Assembly (NCBI GenBank): GCA_035771165.1
Contig: JAWNZC010000445.1
Span: 1,274,001 to 1,338,000, forward strand
Source of the DNA: Paragorgia papillata
Taxonomy: Eukaryota; Cnidaria; Anthozoa; Scleralcyonacea; Coralliidae
Reading direction: 5' to 3'
Length of the DNA: 64,000 bases
Position 1 is the first letter of the stretch; the number at the start of each line of letters is the position of its first letter. Below are positions 49,823 through 60,201 of the stretch, piece after piece. Made by a program: the position numbers and the translations under genes. The notes beneath the pieces were generated by a model. It was not told the origin of the DNA and did not search any database. It saw only the letters and a program-made list of their open reading frames with translations.

Positions 49823-50079
49823 TAATTGCACTTACAACTAATTTAAAAAAAGTTCTATATGTGCATGAATTAGACCAAGGTAAATACGACTTACGTTAAG
49901 TTATTTGAAACCCCGTTCTCACGGCGTTTTCGTTTACAAAAACGAAATTACTTTTTTCGTGCTTTTTAAACATCGTTTTTACCATTCACACCGTAGACAG
50001 CGTTTTCCAAAAGTTCCGTTTTTTAACCGTTTTTGTCGTTTGCGCGTGGACGCGCGCGGGCGATCGATACGGGACGACT

Positions 50080-50425
50080 AAATTTGCACATTTGCAAATA
50101 ACTTGCAAATTTGTTAAACTAAATTTGCATGTAATTTGCTAATGGCGTGTTTTGAATTTGCATTCCGATAAATTTGCAACGACTTTGCATATGAATTTAC
50201 GCATTTGCAAATTAGTTACCAAATTTGCAATAAATTTGCCTACGAGGGTAAATTTAAAGCAAATTTGAAAAGAAATTTGCACGACTTTGCACAATAGTTT
50301 ATTCAACTTTACTGTTTGTAACTTTGCAAAATTTTACTAATAAATTTGCCCACGTCAATTTTTAATGCAAATTCGTCATTAAATTTGCCAACTTTGACGC
50401 CGTTGCAAATTTATTGTAAAACTGA
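50080..50425. repeat. dense degenerate AAATTTGC / GCAAATTT cluster
   Basis: About 19 occurrences of variants of AATTTGCA or its complement lie in ~345 bp at irregular spacing, so it is not a simple tandem array. It starts just past the point where homology of copy C ends. Confidence 0.8.
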
Positions 50426-50429
50426 ACGT

Positions 50430-51290
50430 TTGGACCGTCTTCTATAAAAGTACAATTTTTAGGATGTTTTGATCAAAGCTTGACAAACTTAGTAAATGAT
50501 CAGAATCTGATTAGGCTGAGCGCGTTCTTTTGAGATAAAAACGATACACCTGTATAAGAATATTTTGTCAACAATTAAAACATGGGCATCTCTTGTATAG
50601 TTGTTTGTTAGGAACCTCTATTGATGGACATTCTCATACAAGAGAAAACCTGTTTGCATGCACTACAGTTCACTACAGTTAGCGCTTTTTTAAGCGTTAA
50701 CATCGGTAAGCAGATACTGAAACTAGGTCCCAAATTTAAACGTATTGCAACGTCGGCTAAATAGAGATTTAACTGAATTATGTGATGTTTTTTACATATA
50801 ATACGAGCAGGTCTTTCACCAATCTCGATCCTATCTGAAAGAAGTAAAAATTAGAAACTGAACGAGTAATTACCTGCCTGTATAATCAGTTCAACCATTA
50901 AATGAGATATATGTTTATTATACATGTTGTGGTCTCACCAACACTTGATTACTGTAGTTCTTTGTCTTTTAATTTTTTTGTCTTTAGTTACTCTTGAAAA
51001 AATTAAGACTTCAAACCTAAATAGATCTGGTAGTTTTAAACTATATGCACGGCCAATTCTTATTAGCTATTATAAGTGCTAATTACATTTTGATGAATTA
51101 ATCAATAACAATTAATCAACGGTGCCTTGTTCATTCAGATAACAAAAACCGAAAACATGCTTTTTGTTCGACCAAAAAAATATAACCCTATGTTCTAGAC
51201 CGTAGAATGACAAAAATTGTAACATATCCTACCAAGAGGATACCCTATATATAGCCTGTATCCTAGAGCACCCGCGCTCAACGAGAAACA
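50430..51290. other. intergenic, no gene seen
   Basis: AT-rich sequence without supported coding exons. Confidence 0.4.
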
Positions 51291-51528
51291 ACACGAATGC
51301 TTAAAATACTGCTTATACGCAAGCTTCTACAGAAAGGCATTTGGCTAAATATGAAAAAGTATGCTAAAAAACCTAAATACTTTTTGCGGCAGTGCTGTCA
51401 TAATTCGATGTTTTTTATCGATGCGTCATCGGAAGTCGTCGGATTAAAGTCGGAACCTTTTCATAGTTTTATTGGCCAATCATATCTCAAGAAATTTCCT
51501 GCTAAAACACACTAATTCAAGCAAGAAG

Positions 51529-51741
51529 ATGGAGGGTTGGTTTAGTCTGAATGGACACAAGGAAAAAATCCATCTTTTTAAAGTGAACATCTACAAAAAA
51601 CGCCATCATTTGTCACCAAAGTGGTACCTCAGGAAACCTCTGTTGTTTATCCCGTACTATCTGTCTGAATATGTGGATTTTTTACGTCAAAAATGCTTGT
51701 TATACACTGCAGTGACAGCACTGTACAAACAAAAACTGTAA
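51529..51741 (+). CDS. possible small ORF, unknown
   Basis: A 70-codon frame from ATG to TAA with a mixed composition (starts MEGWFSLNGHKEKIHLFKVN, then YLRKPLLFIPYYLSEYVDFL). It has no recognisable domain and no supporting splice or promoter signal. It may be chance. Confidence 0.2.
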   Translation: MEGWFSLNGHKEKIHLFKVNIYKKRHHLSPKWYLRKPLLFIPYYLSEYVDFLRQKCLLYTAVTALYKQKL

Positions 51742-51964
51742 ACGAAGATTGATCACGACAAACGACGCCAAAAAGTTGAAGAAATCACGTTACTTTGATA
51801 AAAAGAGGTTAGTAAACTGAAGGAGTGTGAACTATTATTAATATAGTATTCTGTATCTTGGATTAAATTCCAGTATTCTACAGCGGGATAAATAGCGTTT
51901 GTATCTTCGAAGTCTTCGAAAAATATAAATTTTGTGTGAGCTTTATCAATTCGAGCAATTAATT

Positions 51965-54180
51965 AAACATCCCACCAGAATTACAATGCAAAGACATTAA
52001 TTGACCTCATACTCAAACACATCCCAACGAATTGTATCTAGTGGTGTGCTGCACATAGGCATCAGTGATTACAGTCTCGTGTATGCTATTAGAAAAATAT
52101 TTATTTCTAATAAATCTACACATGAGACAAAAGAAGTAAGAAATTTTAAAAATTTCAATGTTGATAATTTTAACGCTGATCTAGAACGCACACCCTGGTT
52201 AGATGTCAATAAATTTAGTGAACCGAATGAGATGTGGTCATATTGGAAGTCAAAGTTTATTGGAATTGTCGATAAGCATGCCGCACTCAAAAGGAAAAGA
52301 ATTAGAAATGAAAAGTCACCTTGGCTAAATATTGAAGTCAAGAAATCGATGATAGCGCGTGATCGGTTAAAATAAATTGCAATAAAAACTAACAAAAGTG
52401 AGGACTGGCAAAACTATAAAAAGGCCAAGAATAAAATTAATAATGATATTAAAACAGCCAAATCTCAGTATTATAAGGAGCGCCTATACGAGAAAACTCC
52501 GGTAATACTGCTGCTGTTTGGAAAACAATAAATGATGTCATGGGCCGAGACAAAAAACAAAGTAATATTAACTCAATCAAGATTGACGGAAATAATTACG
52601 CCACGTCAAAGCCTCAGGTTATGTGTGAAACATTTAATGATTTTTTTACTGAAATTGGCCAAAATCTAGCTGAAAAATTACCGGATCCCTCGAAATCTTA
52701 CCGAGATTACATAGTACAAGCTCAAAGTTCATTTCAATTACGGTTAGTTACCCCAACAGAGGTTCGTGAGCTATTATCTAATCTATCCGCGAACAAGGCG
52801 ACAGGTCTCGATAAGATACCTTGTCGCCTTGTTAAAATTGCTGCACCCTACATAAATGAATCTTTGTGTAGCATATTTAATGCGTCTATAGTTTCTGGCA
52901 TTTTCCCTTCGGACTGGAAGTTGGCGAAAATTATTCCTATCTATAAAGGAAATGAAAAGGACGAATTGAACAATTATAGACCAATATCTATCCTATCGCC
53001 AATTTCAAAAGTTCTGGAGAGACTTATATACAATCAACTGTACGAGTATCTCTCCAGTAACAATTTGTTATCTGAATGTCAATCCGGTTTCAGACGTTTT
53101 CACTCAACCGCAACATCGCTATTAGAAGCCTCTACTGAATGGTTTACTAACATGGACCAAGGTAAATTAAACTCTGTTGTTTTCCTAGATCTTTCAAAAG
53201 CATTTGACACTGTCAATCATGCTATTCTTCTTGAAAAATTAACATGTTATGGGTTTCATCCCGACACAATTAAATGGTTTCGATCATACTTGTTGGAAAG
53301 AAAGCAACAGTGTCTAGTAAATGACCAACTCTCGTCGCCAAAAACAATAAAATGTGGTGTTCCTCAGGGTTCAATTCTTGGTCCACTTCTATTTCTAATG
53401 TATATTAATGATCTACCAAACTGCCTAAAATATTCTAAGCCGAGAATGTTTGCCGATGATACTTACATCACTACTACAGATAATTCACTTACTCAGGTAA
53501 TCCACCTTATAAACTGTGACCTGAGTAATATCAGTGAATGGCTGTTGGCAAACAAATTAAGTCTTAATCTAACTAAAACAGAACACTTGTTCATTGGATC
53601 TGATGACATGCTAAACAAAATAAGTGACGCTGTGGCTGTTTACCTTACAAAGTAAATTATTAGGAATTATCATCGATGAGAGACTGTCTTGGACAGATTA
53701 TATTGATGTTCTTTCGCGTAAAGTTTCGTCAGCAATAGGTGGGTTAAGACAAGTGAGACCCTTTGTTGATCTCAAAACAGCCAAAACTATTTATAACTCT
53801 TTGATACAGCCATTATTTGATTATTGCGATGTCGTATGGGACACCATTGGAGTGGTACAAAGTACGAGACTGCAAAAATTAAACAATCGTGCTGGGCGAG
53901 TGATTACGCAAAATGTTACGCAAGATTACATGAAGAAAAGTTTCAAGTTTGCTGGAGCTAAATTATGGAATAGTTTGCCAGTTGATTTGAAACTTTCATC
54001 TACTTTGTCGTCTTTCAAGAGGGGTTTGGCAAGTCAAACCTCAACCAACACCTCAGTTCCAAATTAATTTGAATTCAAATGAACTATGTAAATATTTTGT
54101 ATATATGTAAATGTAATACTCTTCTTTTATCGGCTCTTACGAAAAGCAATTTTGTAAATTGATTAAGATTCCGAGTTTAA
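51965..54180 (+). mobile_element. 5'-truncated LINE (L2/CR1-like)
   Basis: Starts in the C-terminal part of an AP-like endonuclease (HIGISDYSLVYAIRK near 52040-52100). A stop at 52373-52375 and frame changes near 52500 and 53640 follow. The main RT frame is 52540-53655: NKATGLDKIP, VFLDLSKAFDTVNHAILLEK, GVPQGSILGPLLFLMYINDL and the catalytic FADDTY. The C-terminal thumb and tail are in another frame (53624-54067). The 3' end GTTTAAATAAAGTCTCTGTC runs directly into a (TC)n tract. It is inactive as it stands. Confidence 0.9.
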
Positions 54181-54186
54181 ATAAAG

Positions 54187-54532
<346 letters not shown>

Positions 54533-54794
54533 GATAGGGAAAGTTTGTGTTCCTTTAGGAAACAGTCCAGTTTTCTTTCAAATTCGGGCATTTACCTTTG
54601 GCGTGGTATTGGTTCGCTTTGAATTTTTCAACCCTTAGTTTGTTAATGGGAACGTAGACGTTGTCTTGACTTCAAGATAGTTTAGATAGTTATTTTTTAG
54701 ATTTGCTAGAGAACAAAATATTTGTCGTTTTAATTTGCTTCCGATATCCATTAACGGCACATTTTGGTCCGTTTTGGCAAAAAGGAATGCATGA

Positions 54795-54920
54795 ACTCGT
54801 TCCGATAATGCAAAGCGGAACAAAATATTCCGATTTAGCTGCGAAGTCCAAAACGTTCCGCTTTAAGTGGGGAACAATATGTTCTCAGATGTTCCTCTTT
54901 ACATTGTTCCGCTTCAGTAA
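54795..54920. promoter_or_regulatory. inverted GTTCCGCTT motif cluster
   Basis: AAGCGGAAC at 54813-54821, GTTCCGCTT at 54855-54863 and GTTCCGCTT at 54906-54914, with further GGAAC/GTTC half-sites between. It lies upstream of the recombinase gene, at the probable left side of the mobile island. It could be a protein-binding or end-recognition site; GTTCC-containing sequence also occurs near 60090-60135 on the other side. Inference. Confidence 0.4.
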
Positions 54921-55117
54921 AAAAGAATCCACTCTTGACAAAGAAAATTTGTCAAACATCTTATTACGATTGTTTACACGCAGCAATAGAATTAATATCA
55001 AATTAACTTCAAAATTATTCATAATAATAATCTTGAATAATAAGAACACGCTCGATCATGCCCGACTTTTGCGATTTCATTGGCTTGGTGTTACAATAGA
55101 GGTTCAACTACTTTAGC

Positions 55118-55126
55118 ATAAATAGG
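55118..55126 (+). promoter_or_regulatory. possible TATA element of the recombinase gene
   Basis: GCATAAATAGG lies about 40 bp before the ATG at 55161. Confidence 0.35.
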
Positions 55127-55160
55127 GAACACATGTACAAGGCTTATAAGGTAAACAGAA

Positions 55161-56795
55161 ATGCAAGGTGGCAGAATTCCGATCGACTGGTCCAAGATTG
55201 CTGGAGCACGAGAACGTCCGAAGAGATTACACCTTCGACCAAGCGAGAACTCTCTGTACAAATGTCCAGTCGGGAGTTGTGAGCACGAAGGATTTGGGAC
55301 AAAACGAGGAATGAGAAAGCACATGCATTCAATACACCCATGGTTCTATTACTTTGACGAAAAACCATCGACAACCGCCACGTCGGGGCACCATCAGTTG
55401 CAGAGCAAACCGGCAAATCTGGCACAAAAACCAGAGAAAGGAAGACGCAGCTTCGACACATCGAATATCCCATCTTACTCCATGTCCAGCCCAGCAGGTA
55501 GCGAATTTGCATCGTGGTTAAACAGCGCTGCAGGTGGTGGAAAAAGTATGACACAAGCTAATCAAACCGCCAAGAGATGTCTGAAGTTCTTAAAGATATC
55601 CTATGAAGATGAAGATGCGATGTTGACGGACGATATCATAGACTTTTGCCTGGGTTCGCCAACAATCCTATGCAAATTTATAACGACAATGGAAGAAAAA
55701 TGGAAGTTGAGTTATTCTGGCCAAATGGCGTACTTGAATGCTATTGCCGATTTAATCGATTATCGAAGAATAAAATTACCTTGTCGCAAAGTTCTGGAAA
55801 ATGTCAGTGTGACGGAAATTTATTTGAAACGAGCCAAAAAGTGCATCGGTAAAATGATGAAGGTGCAATGGACCAAAGACATGGATATCGATACATTAGA
55901 AGCCAAAGGGAACTGGGCCACTATGGAAGAAATGCTGGAGGTCATACCGTACCATCTGCCAAGATATAAGGGAATTCTCGAACGATGCAAAACGGACGGC
56001 GACTTAGCGTCATCGGTCAGCCCTTACGATCTATCGTTTGCCAACAAGTTTATCGCCAATTTCTTGTTCATCAACGTGAAAGGGTCACGGCCGATGACAT
56101 ACCAGTACTTGACGCTAGAAATGATCGAGACTGCGAGACAGAACGGTGGCTTTATTGACCAGCGTCAATTCAAAACCGCGGCAAAGTATGGCTTCGATTC
56201 GCTTATTTTGGATCGTACTGGTCTTCGAATCATCGACGATTTTGTCAAATACATCCGACCACGTTTGAAACCCAAGTGCGACTACCTGCTGGTTACTCGC
56301 AACGGCATGCAGTACGACAAGCTGTCCGACATGATGTCGAAATTGGTCTACGACGCAATCGGCAAATACATTCATCCGACTAGACTTCGGCAGATCATCG
56401 AGACGGAAAGTGACAAATCGCTGTCACCTCAGGAGCGGCAAGCGGTGTCGGAAGACCAAAAGCACAGTTCGAGTGTTGCGCAGATCTACTACAAAAAGAA
56501 ACGTTCACGCGAAGTGGCGACTAAAGCGCGGGATAGTCTTCAGAAATTAGAACAAAACAAAAGAAGTGGAGTCGAGAAAGAACTGCGTAAAACGTTAGAA
56601 CTATCTCAATCGGAATCGGAGGTCGAAACGTCGCAGAAAAGTCGTAAGGAATACAACAAATCACTTTTCACATCGTCCGAATCATCACAGGAAGAGAAAC
56701 CGACGGAAATACAATTTCCCACAATCGGACGAAGTCCATCTCAGCTGTTCGCCACACCTTCGGAAACCTGCAGTTTTCGTCTCTACACCGAATAA
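55161..56795 (+). CDS. Crypton-type tyrosine recombinase with C2H2 zinc finger
   Basis: 544 residues, uninterrupted. A C2H2-type finger lies at residues 35-59 (C35, C40, H54, H59; ends RKHMHSIH). A helical core-binding-like region follows at ~110-290 and a catalytic domain at ~295-460. Candidate catalytic residues are R310 (KGSRPMTYQYLTLEM), H405 and R408 (HPTRLRQ), H435 (QKHSSSV) and Y443 or Y444 (QIYYKKK). This order is that of tyrosine recombinases of Crypton-like DNA transposons, which cut and join DNA through a Tyr-DNA intermediate. The tail (460-544) is charged and low in complexity. Base composition is less AT-rich than the surroundings. It converges on an SF3 helicase gene 165 bp beyond the following Myb-like frame. 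Family assignment is by motif order; the Crypton subclass is uncertain. Confidence 0.8.
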   Translation: MQGGRIPIDWSKIAGARERPKRLHLRPSENSLYKCPVGSCEHEGFGTKRGMRKHMHSIHPWFYYFDEKPSTTATSGHHQLQSKPANLAQKPEKGRRSFDTSNIPSYSMSSPAGSEFASWLNSAAGGGKSMTQANQTAKRCLKFLKISYEDEDAMLTDDIIDFCLGSPTILCKFITTMEEKWKLSYSGQMAYLNAIADLIDYRRIKLPCRKVLENVSVTEIYLKRAKKCIGKMMKVQWTKDMDIDTLEAKGNWATMEEMLEVIPYHLPRYKGILERCKTDGDLASSVSPYDLSFANKFIANFLFINVKGSRPMTYQYLTLEMIETARQNGGFIDQRQFKTAAKYGFDSLILDRTGLRIIDDFVKYIRPRLKPKCDYLLVTRNGMQYDKLSDMMSKLVYDAIGKYIHPTRLRQIIETESDKSLSPQERQAVSEDQKHSSSVAQIYYKKKRSREVATKARDSLQKLEQNKRSGVEKELRKTLELSQSESEVETSQKSRKEYNKSLFTSSESSQEEKPTEIQFPTIGRSPSQLFATPSETCSFRLYTE

Positions 56796-56811
56796 CGAAA
56801 GACCAAAACGT

Positions 56812-56997
56812 TTGCGGTTTACCGCGCAAGAAGATTGCGCTCTAAAGCGAGGCATCGACAAACATGGGTTTGGCCAGTGGACAGCAATTTTACGAGATTC
56901 CGAGATTTCGTTTCCGGAAGGACGAACTGCCGATTCTCTACAAAAGCGAGCCTTGTCAAAATCATTTAGCAAAACAACTGCGGGATTAAACAAATGA
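56812..56997 (+). CDS. Myb/SANT-like DNA-binding frame, probably C-terminus of the recombinase
   Basis: A short frame, +1 relative to the recombinase and open across the recombinase stop. It encodes a single Myb-like repeat: RFTAQEDCALKRGIDKHGFG, then QWTAIL and a final basic helix (TADSLQKRALSK). The first Trp of a normal Myb repeat is Phe here. The pattern resembles single-Myb telomere-type DNA-binding modules. It has no convincing start codon of its own (the frame is entered at TTG), so it most likely belongs to the recombinase protein, separated by a frameshift, or is joined by splicing or recoding. Confidence 0.6.
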   Translation: MRFTAQEDCALKRGIDKHGFGQWTAILRDSEISFPEGRTADSLQKRALSKSFSKTTAGLNK

Positions 56998-57075
56998 ATG
57001 TTATTATTATTAAAAGTTATTACACGACAACTGCTTTTTGTGAGTTACTTTAATTACCATCTGTACACATTTTAC

Positions 57076-57115
57076 GTGCGCACACACACACACACACGCG
57101 CGCAAAAAAAAAAAA
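57076..57115. repeat. (CA)n and A-run between convergent genes
   Basis: Short CA repeat followed by poly-A in the ~165 bp between the two convergent gene sets. Confidence 0.85.
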
Positions 57116-57161
57116 GAAGAGAAAAACAAATTTATAAGTAATAGCATGTTTTTCTTTTCAG

Positions 57162-58688
57162 TTATTTTGGACGAAAAAAATCCTCGATTTTACTTTGGTT
57201 AATGGTTTTGCACAATTTCTTTCGCTTAGGAACAGGTTGACTTCGTGTGAATAAGCGGTCTCGGTTGTCGTCGTCATTAGCAGTTTTCCAAGTTCGGACC
57301 AGTGTTGGTTGACTGAGAATGTCTTTTGTGATAGGATTCAAAGACTGGCTATGCGTTTTATTTTTATTGAAGGCTGGTGGCGGCATACGTTGCTGCGACA
57401 CACGTTGCTGCGACGATTTTCGGGGCGGATCTGGTTGAGTCAAACCGCTTAAGCCGTCCTCGGGCTCGCTCTCGGAATGCGGGTGGCTTGAAGTGGAACT
57501 GTCGAAAAGTAGCGGGACCGACCAAAGATCCGTGACACTTGCGTTGTAACCAAAGTCCTTCAGCATGTTTGCGCGTTTTGCGATAGCCACTTTGCTTTTG
57601 ACATCGTACTTTTTGGAAGAATGATATAACCACAGCTTGTGTACGGCAATCTCCCAAAGGGACTTGTACAATGCTGGATCGGTTTTCTCAAATTTCTCTT
57701 GGTTTTCGATGAGGTCACGCTCCGTTTTGTGCAGCCAAGGGTTGGCAAATGCTGCTTCCATTTCTTCTTCAATATTTTGCTTCCTCTTTGCATTATCTTC
57801 TCGGATGATCTTCCACCGTCTCTCGTGAATTTTCTTCTTTAGGGTTTCCGGGATAGTTTCTTGGTCGTCGAACTGTTCGCATTCTTCAGCTGTTAACAGA
57901 TTTTGCTTCACCATCCGTTCCTTGTATTCGCGTAGGCGTTTTTGCTTTTCTCGCAAGAGCTTATTTTTTATTCCGCTCAAATGCTTGAATCTCAACGACG
58001 TCTCGTGACACTTTTCCAATTCTTCTTGTACTCGTGTTTCCACATCAACCACTGCTCGCTGCGAGGAGGCTTGAGACAACGATCCAATCGAGTCACTCGT
58101 CGCCTCTTGACTTGGTCCCGCTGCGTCATCTTCGAAGGCTTCTTCGTATTCACTATCGGCGTCGTCGCTTTCGACAATCAATCTTACATTCAATTCGAAC
58201 AACTCGTGTTCCTCGGCAGATGTCAGTTTTTCATTCGCATCATCTTCATCCATACCATTTTCGTGTTGAACATGACCTGCGTTGTTCATTGCCCAGATGA
58301 TGCACTCTACGGGATGTTTTTTCAGCCAAGTAAAAGCTTCAGGCACTGGAGAAGGCAGTTTTTTGAACTTGTATCTGCGCAATCGGGTATCCATAGCGTC
58401 GTTGTCCACTGTACTACCAAAATCCATGTCGGTTTGCGATGCGATAAGCATTGGGCATTTGTTGACAAATCCTTGGCATGTCTTGAACTTTGCGTCGTGA
58501 GCAGTCCAACCGCCTTGCGCTAGAATCTTCCAGTCGTCAAGATCCATCATTTTCACGTGAGCTTCGTCTAGAAATATAACTTCGCAATCATCGTTGATCA
58601 TCGCTTTGTTGAATTCGCGCTGCTTGGTTATCTTTGCTATGCGTTTTGGGTGGACAATACCTTGAATTGGACTGAACAAACTCGTCTT
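57162..58688 (-). CDS. SF3 helicase, C-terminal frame
   Basis: Continues the helicase from within the P-loop. The real protein enters this frame at about 58688; the open frame above that point (to 58841) is a shadow of the next frame. The Lys-Thr/Ser of Walker A opens the segment. Walker B (CEVIFLDEA) is near 58565-58590, a SF3 motif C-like block (NKCPMLIASQ) near 58440-58465, and a candidate arginine finger (MDTRLRRYKF) near 58375. Then come an acidic region and a long charged coiled-coil-like tail to the stop at 57162. SF3 helicases unwind origins as hexamers in small DNA viruses, poxvirus-like elements and some transposons. This is a genomic copy; no capsid gene was seen nearby. Confidence 0.75.
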   Translation of the reverse strand, partial: KTSLFSPIQGIVHPKRIAKITKQREFNKAMINDDCEVIFLDEAHVKMMDLDDWKILAQGGWTAHDAKFKTCQGFVNKCPMLIASQTDMDFGSTVDNDAMDTRLRRYKFKKLPSPVPEAFTWLKKHPVECIIWAMNNAGHVQHENGMDEDDANEKLTSAEEHELFELNVRLIVESDDADSEYEEAFEDDAAGPSQEATSDSIGSLSQASSQRAVVDVETRVQEELEKCHETSLRFKHLSGIKNKLLREKQKRLREYKERMVKQNLLTAEECEQFDDQETIPETLKKKIHERRWKIIREDNAKRKQNIEEEMEAAFANPWLHKTERDLIENQEKFEKTDPALYKSLWEIAVHKLWLYHSSKKYDVKSKVAIAKRANMLKDFGYNASVTDLWSVPLLFDSSTSSHPHSESEPEDGLSGLTQPDPPRKSSQQRVSQQRMPPPAFNKNKTHSQSLNPITKDILSQPTLVRTWKTANDDDNRDRLFTRSQPVPKRKKLCKTINQSKIEDFFRPK

Positions 58689-59335
58689 AACCGCTGTTGG
58701 GTTCTCCAATAAGAAATGGCACTTTCTCCTTGTGCGTCTTTCCTCTGTGGTGTAGAAGGCGAAGGAAATCTTCACAGAATGACATGATCTCTTCAGACGA
58801 AAGACTGTTCTCCAGCACCTCTTGAAAGAACTTTGCTTCACAATTCTGCATGGTACCGTCGTAGGCGGAGAAGGCTCGTGGGGTTATCATTCCGATTTCC
58901 GCTTCTGGTATTGCGTTGCTTGTAATCTCTCTGTCTTTGAGGGACAAACAGCGACCGTCGCTTATTTCGATTAGGTTATAATCCACTCTGATTTGTCGTA
59001 TGGCTTGACTGTCCCGATTACTGAGTTTGTTGACGACACGCTTCCCGTACTTGATAATTTTGGCTTTTAATACCGCGTTGCCTTCGAGTGTACCGATAAA
59101 CTTCTCGACGTCACATTTCAATTGGTAGGTGAATTTAGCTCCGGGAATCAATCTGAAAACCTCTCCCTTGTAAAGGGCAAAATTCAACTTTTTCATGATT
59201 TTCTCGATGTCGTGAATAAGTATGACACATGGATCGGTAGTTATTTCGCTTGTTAGACAGGCTTCTTCTTCCGCGACAATTTCAGCAGGCATGCCAACTA
59301 TATCGAGCTCGAGACCAGACCGTCGAAGACTTTTT
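58687..59335 (-). CDS. SF3 helicase, middle frame with start of P-loop
   Basis: An open frame whose first ATG is at 59292; sequence before it, to about 59335, also looks like protein. The region before the P-loop (KFFQEVLENSLSSEEIMSFC and a DGRCLSLKDRE block) resembles the domain that precedes the ATPase in SF3 proteins. The frame reaches the glycine-rich first half of Walker A and then stops: the Lys codon is one base out of frame, in the next segment. Either this is a disabling one-base insertion, an assembly error, or recoding at the stop. I have not joined the frames. Confidence 0.7.
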
Positions 59336-59968
59336 AAACGCCGTTTCGATCTGCTTCGACGCTTTTGACACCATTGTGAATCTTACAACTTTTTCTACAG
59401 TTACAATCTCAGATACTTGACTTGTGGTTGGTTCGTCGTCTGTCACGTCCACGTAGGTTTGCTCGAAGCATCTTTGGCACGACTCGTTGACAAGTTCCTG
59501 CATGTAGGAAGAACTATGATCTTTTAGTACTGTGAACAGAGCTCGAATGCATTTTTCTTCACTGCCTCTTCTACACGATACCGTTTTTGCGTCGATCTCC
59601 ACGTTGCATTTCAGTAGCGCCTTTCTCAGCGAAAGGTCTCGCACCGGTGCTCCACTTTTCGATATAACTGCAATCCAATAACTTATTGCTGGATATCGCT
59701 TCTTCCGAACGGCCGATTCGTATGTAGTTCTACTCTGCGACGAATTCGTTTCCGACAACAAAGACTGCTCTGACTCAACTGTTTCCTCGTTGTCTTCACT
59801 TGCTGACTTTTTATTTTTGTCGTCGAAAACAGAGATTGCTGAAAAGAAGAATACCACGTTTGGTATGTCGGCAACGCTCTTGTCGCATTCGTTTCGTTTC
59901 TCAGATATCATATCCCATGCCTTATATAAACCATCTTGACCACCAGCAACTCTCCATACACATTTCAC
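59282..59968 (-). CDS. SF3 helicase gene, N-terminal frame
   Basis: A 228-residue frame with ATG at 59966-59968 and a TATATA at 60005-60010 about 40 bp upstream on the same strand. The first ~60 residues are unremarkable, then an acidic Ser-rich linker, then a Cys-containing region (CNVEIDAKTVSCRRGSEEKC). No HUH-nickase motif was seen here or in the following frame, so the protein may lack a nickase. The frame is lost at an A-run near 59332-59338, where the +1 frame carries on into the middle segment. Confidence 0.6.
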   Translation of the reverse strand: MKCVWRVAGGQDGLYKAWDMISEKRNECDKSVADIPNVVFFFSAISVFDDKNKKSASEDNEETVESEQSLLSETNSSQSRTTYESAVRKKRYPAISYWIAVISKSGAPVRDLSLRKALLKCNVEIDAKTVSCRRGSEEKCIRALFTVLKDHSSSYMQELVNESCQRCFEQTYVDVTDDEPTTSQVSEIVTVEKVVRFTMVSKASKQIETAFKKSSTVWSRARYSWHAC

Positions 59969-60004
59969 TGTAAATACAGCTAAACCACGCTGTACGATCG
60001 GCGC

Positions 60005-60010
60005 TATATA
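60005..60010 (-). promoter_or_regulatory. possible TATA box of the helicase gene
   Basis: TATATA followed by GCGC on the minus strand, at a normal TATA-to-start distance from the ATG at 59968. Confidence 0.4.
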
Positions 60011-60201
60011 ACATCGCGCAGAGTTTTTAATGGCAATACTATTGAGCTGCCTTGCTGGCTCCGAAGCGTAGTTTCCATCTTCTTTGTACCGACATGTTCC
60101 AATTCAAGGCTGTTCCCTTTCGAAGTTCATGTTCTTTTATACTTCTCGGGCGTTAATTATTCGTATTTTGAAACCTCGAGGTTTTAAACACCTATTATTC
60201 A

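Noticed and set aside
54703..55116. 137-codon + ORF before the recombinase
   Set aside because: Composition is AT-driven and it has no domain; it overlaps the GTTCC motif cluster.
55144..55554. 136-codon minus ORF over the recombinase start
   Set aside because: It is a shadow of the zinc-finger region on the other strand.
57942..58523. 193-codon + strand ORF
   Set aside because: It is antisense to the helicase frame, whose motifs support the minus strand.
57162..59968. Complete endogenous virus
   Set aside because: Only helicase-like frames were seen; no capsid, polymerase or nickase motif supports calling a viral genome.
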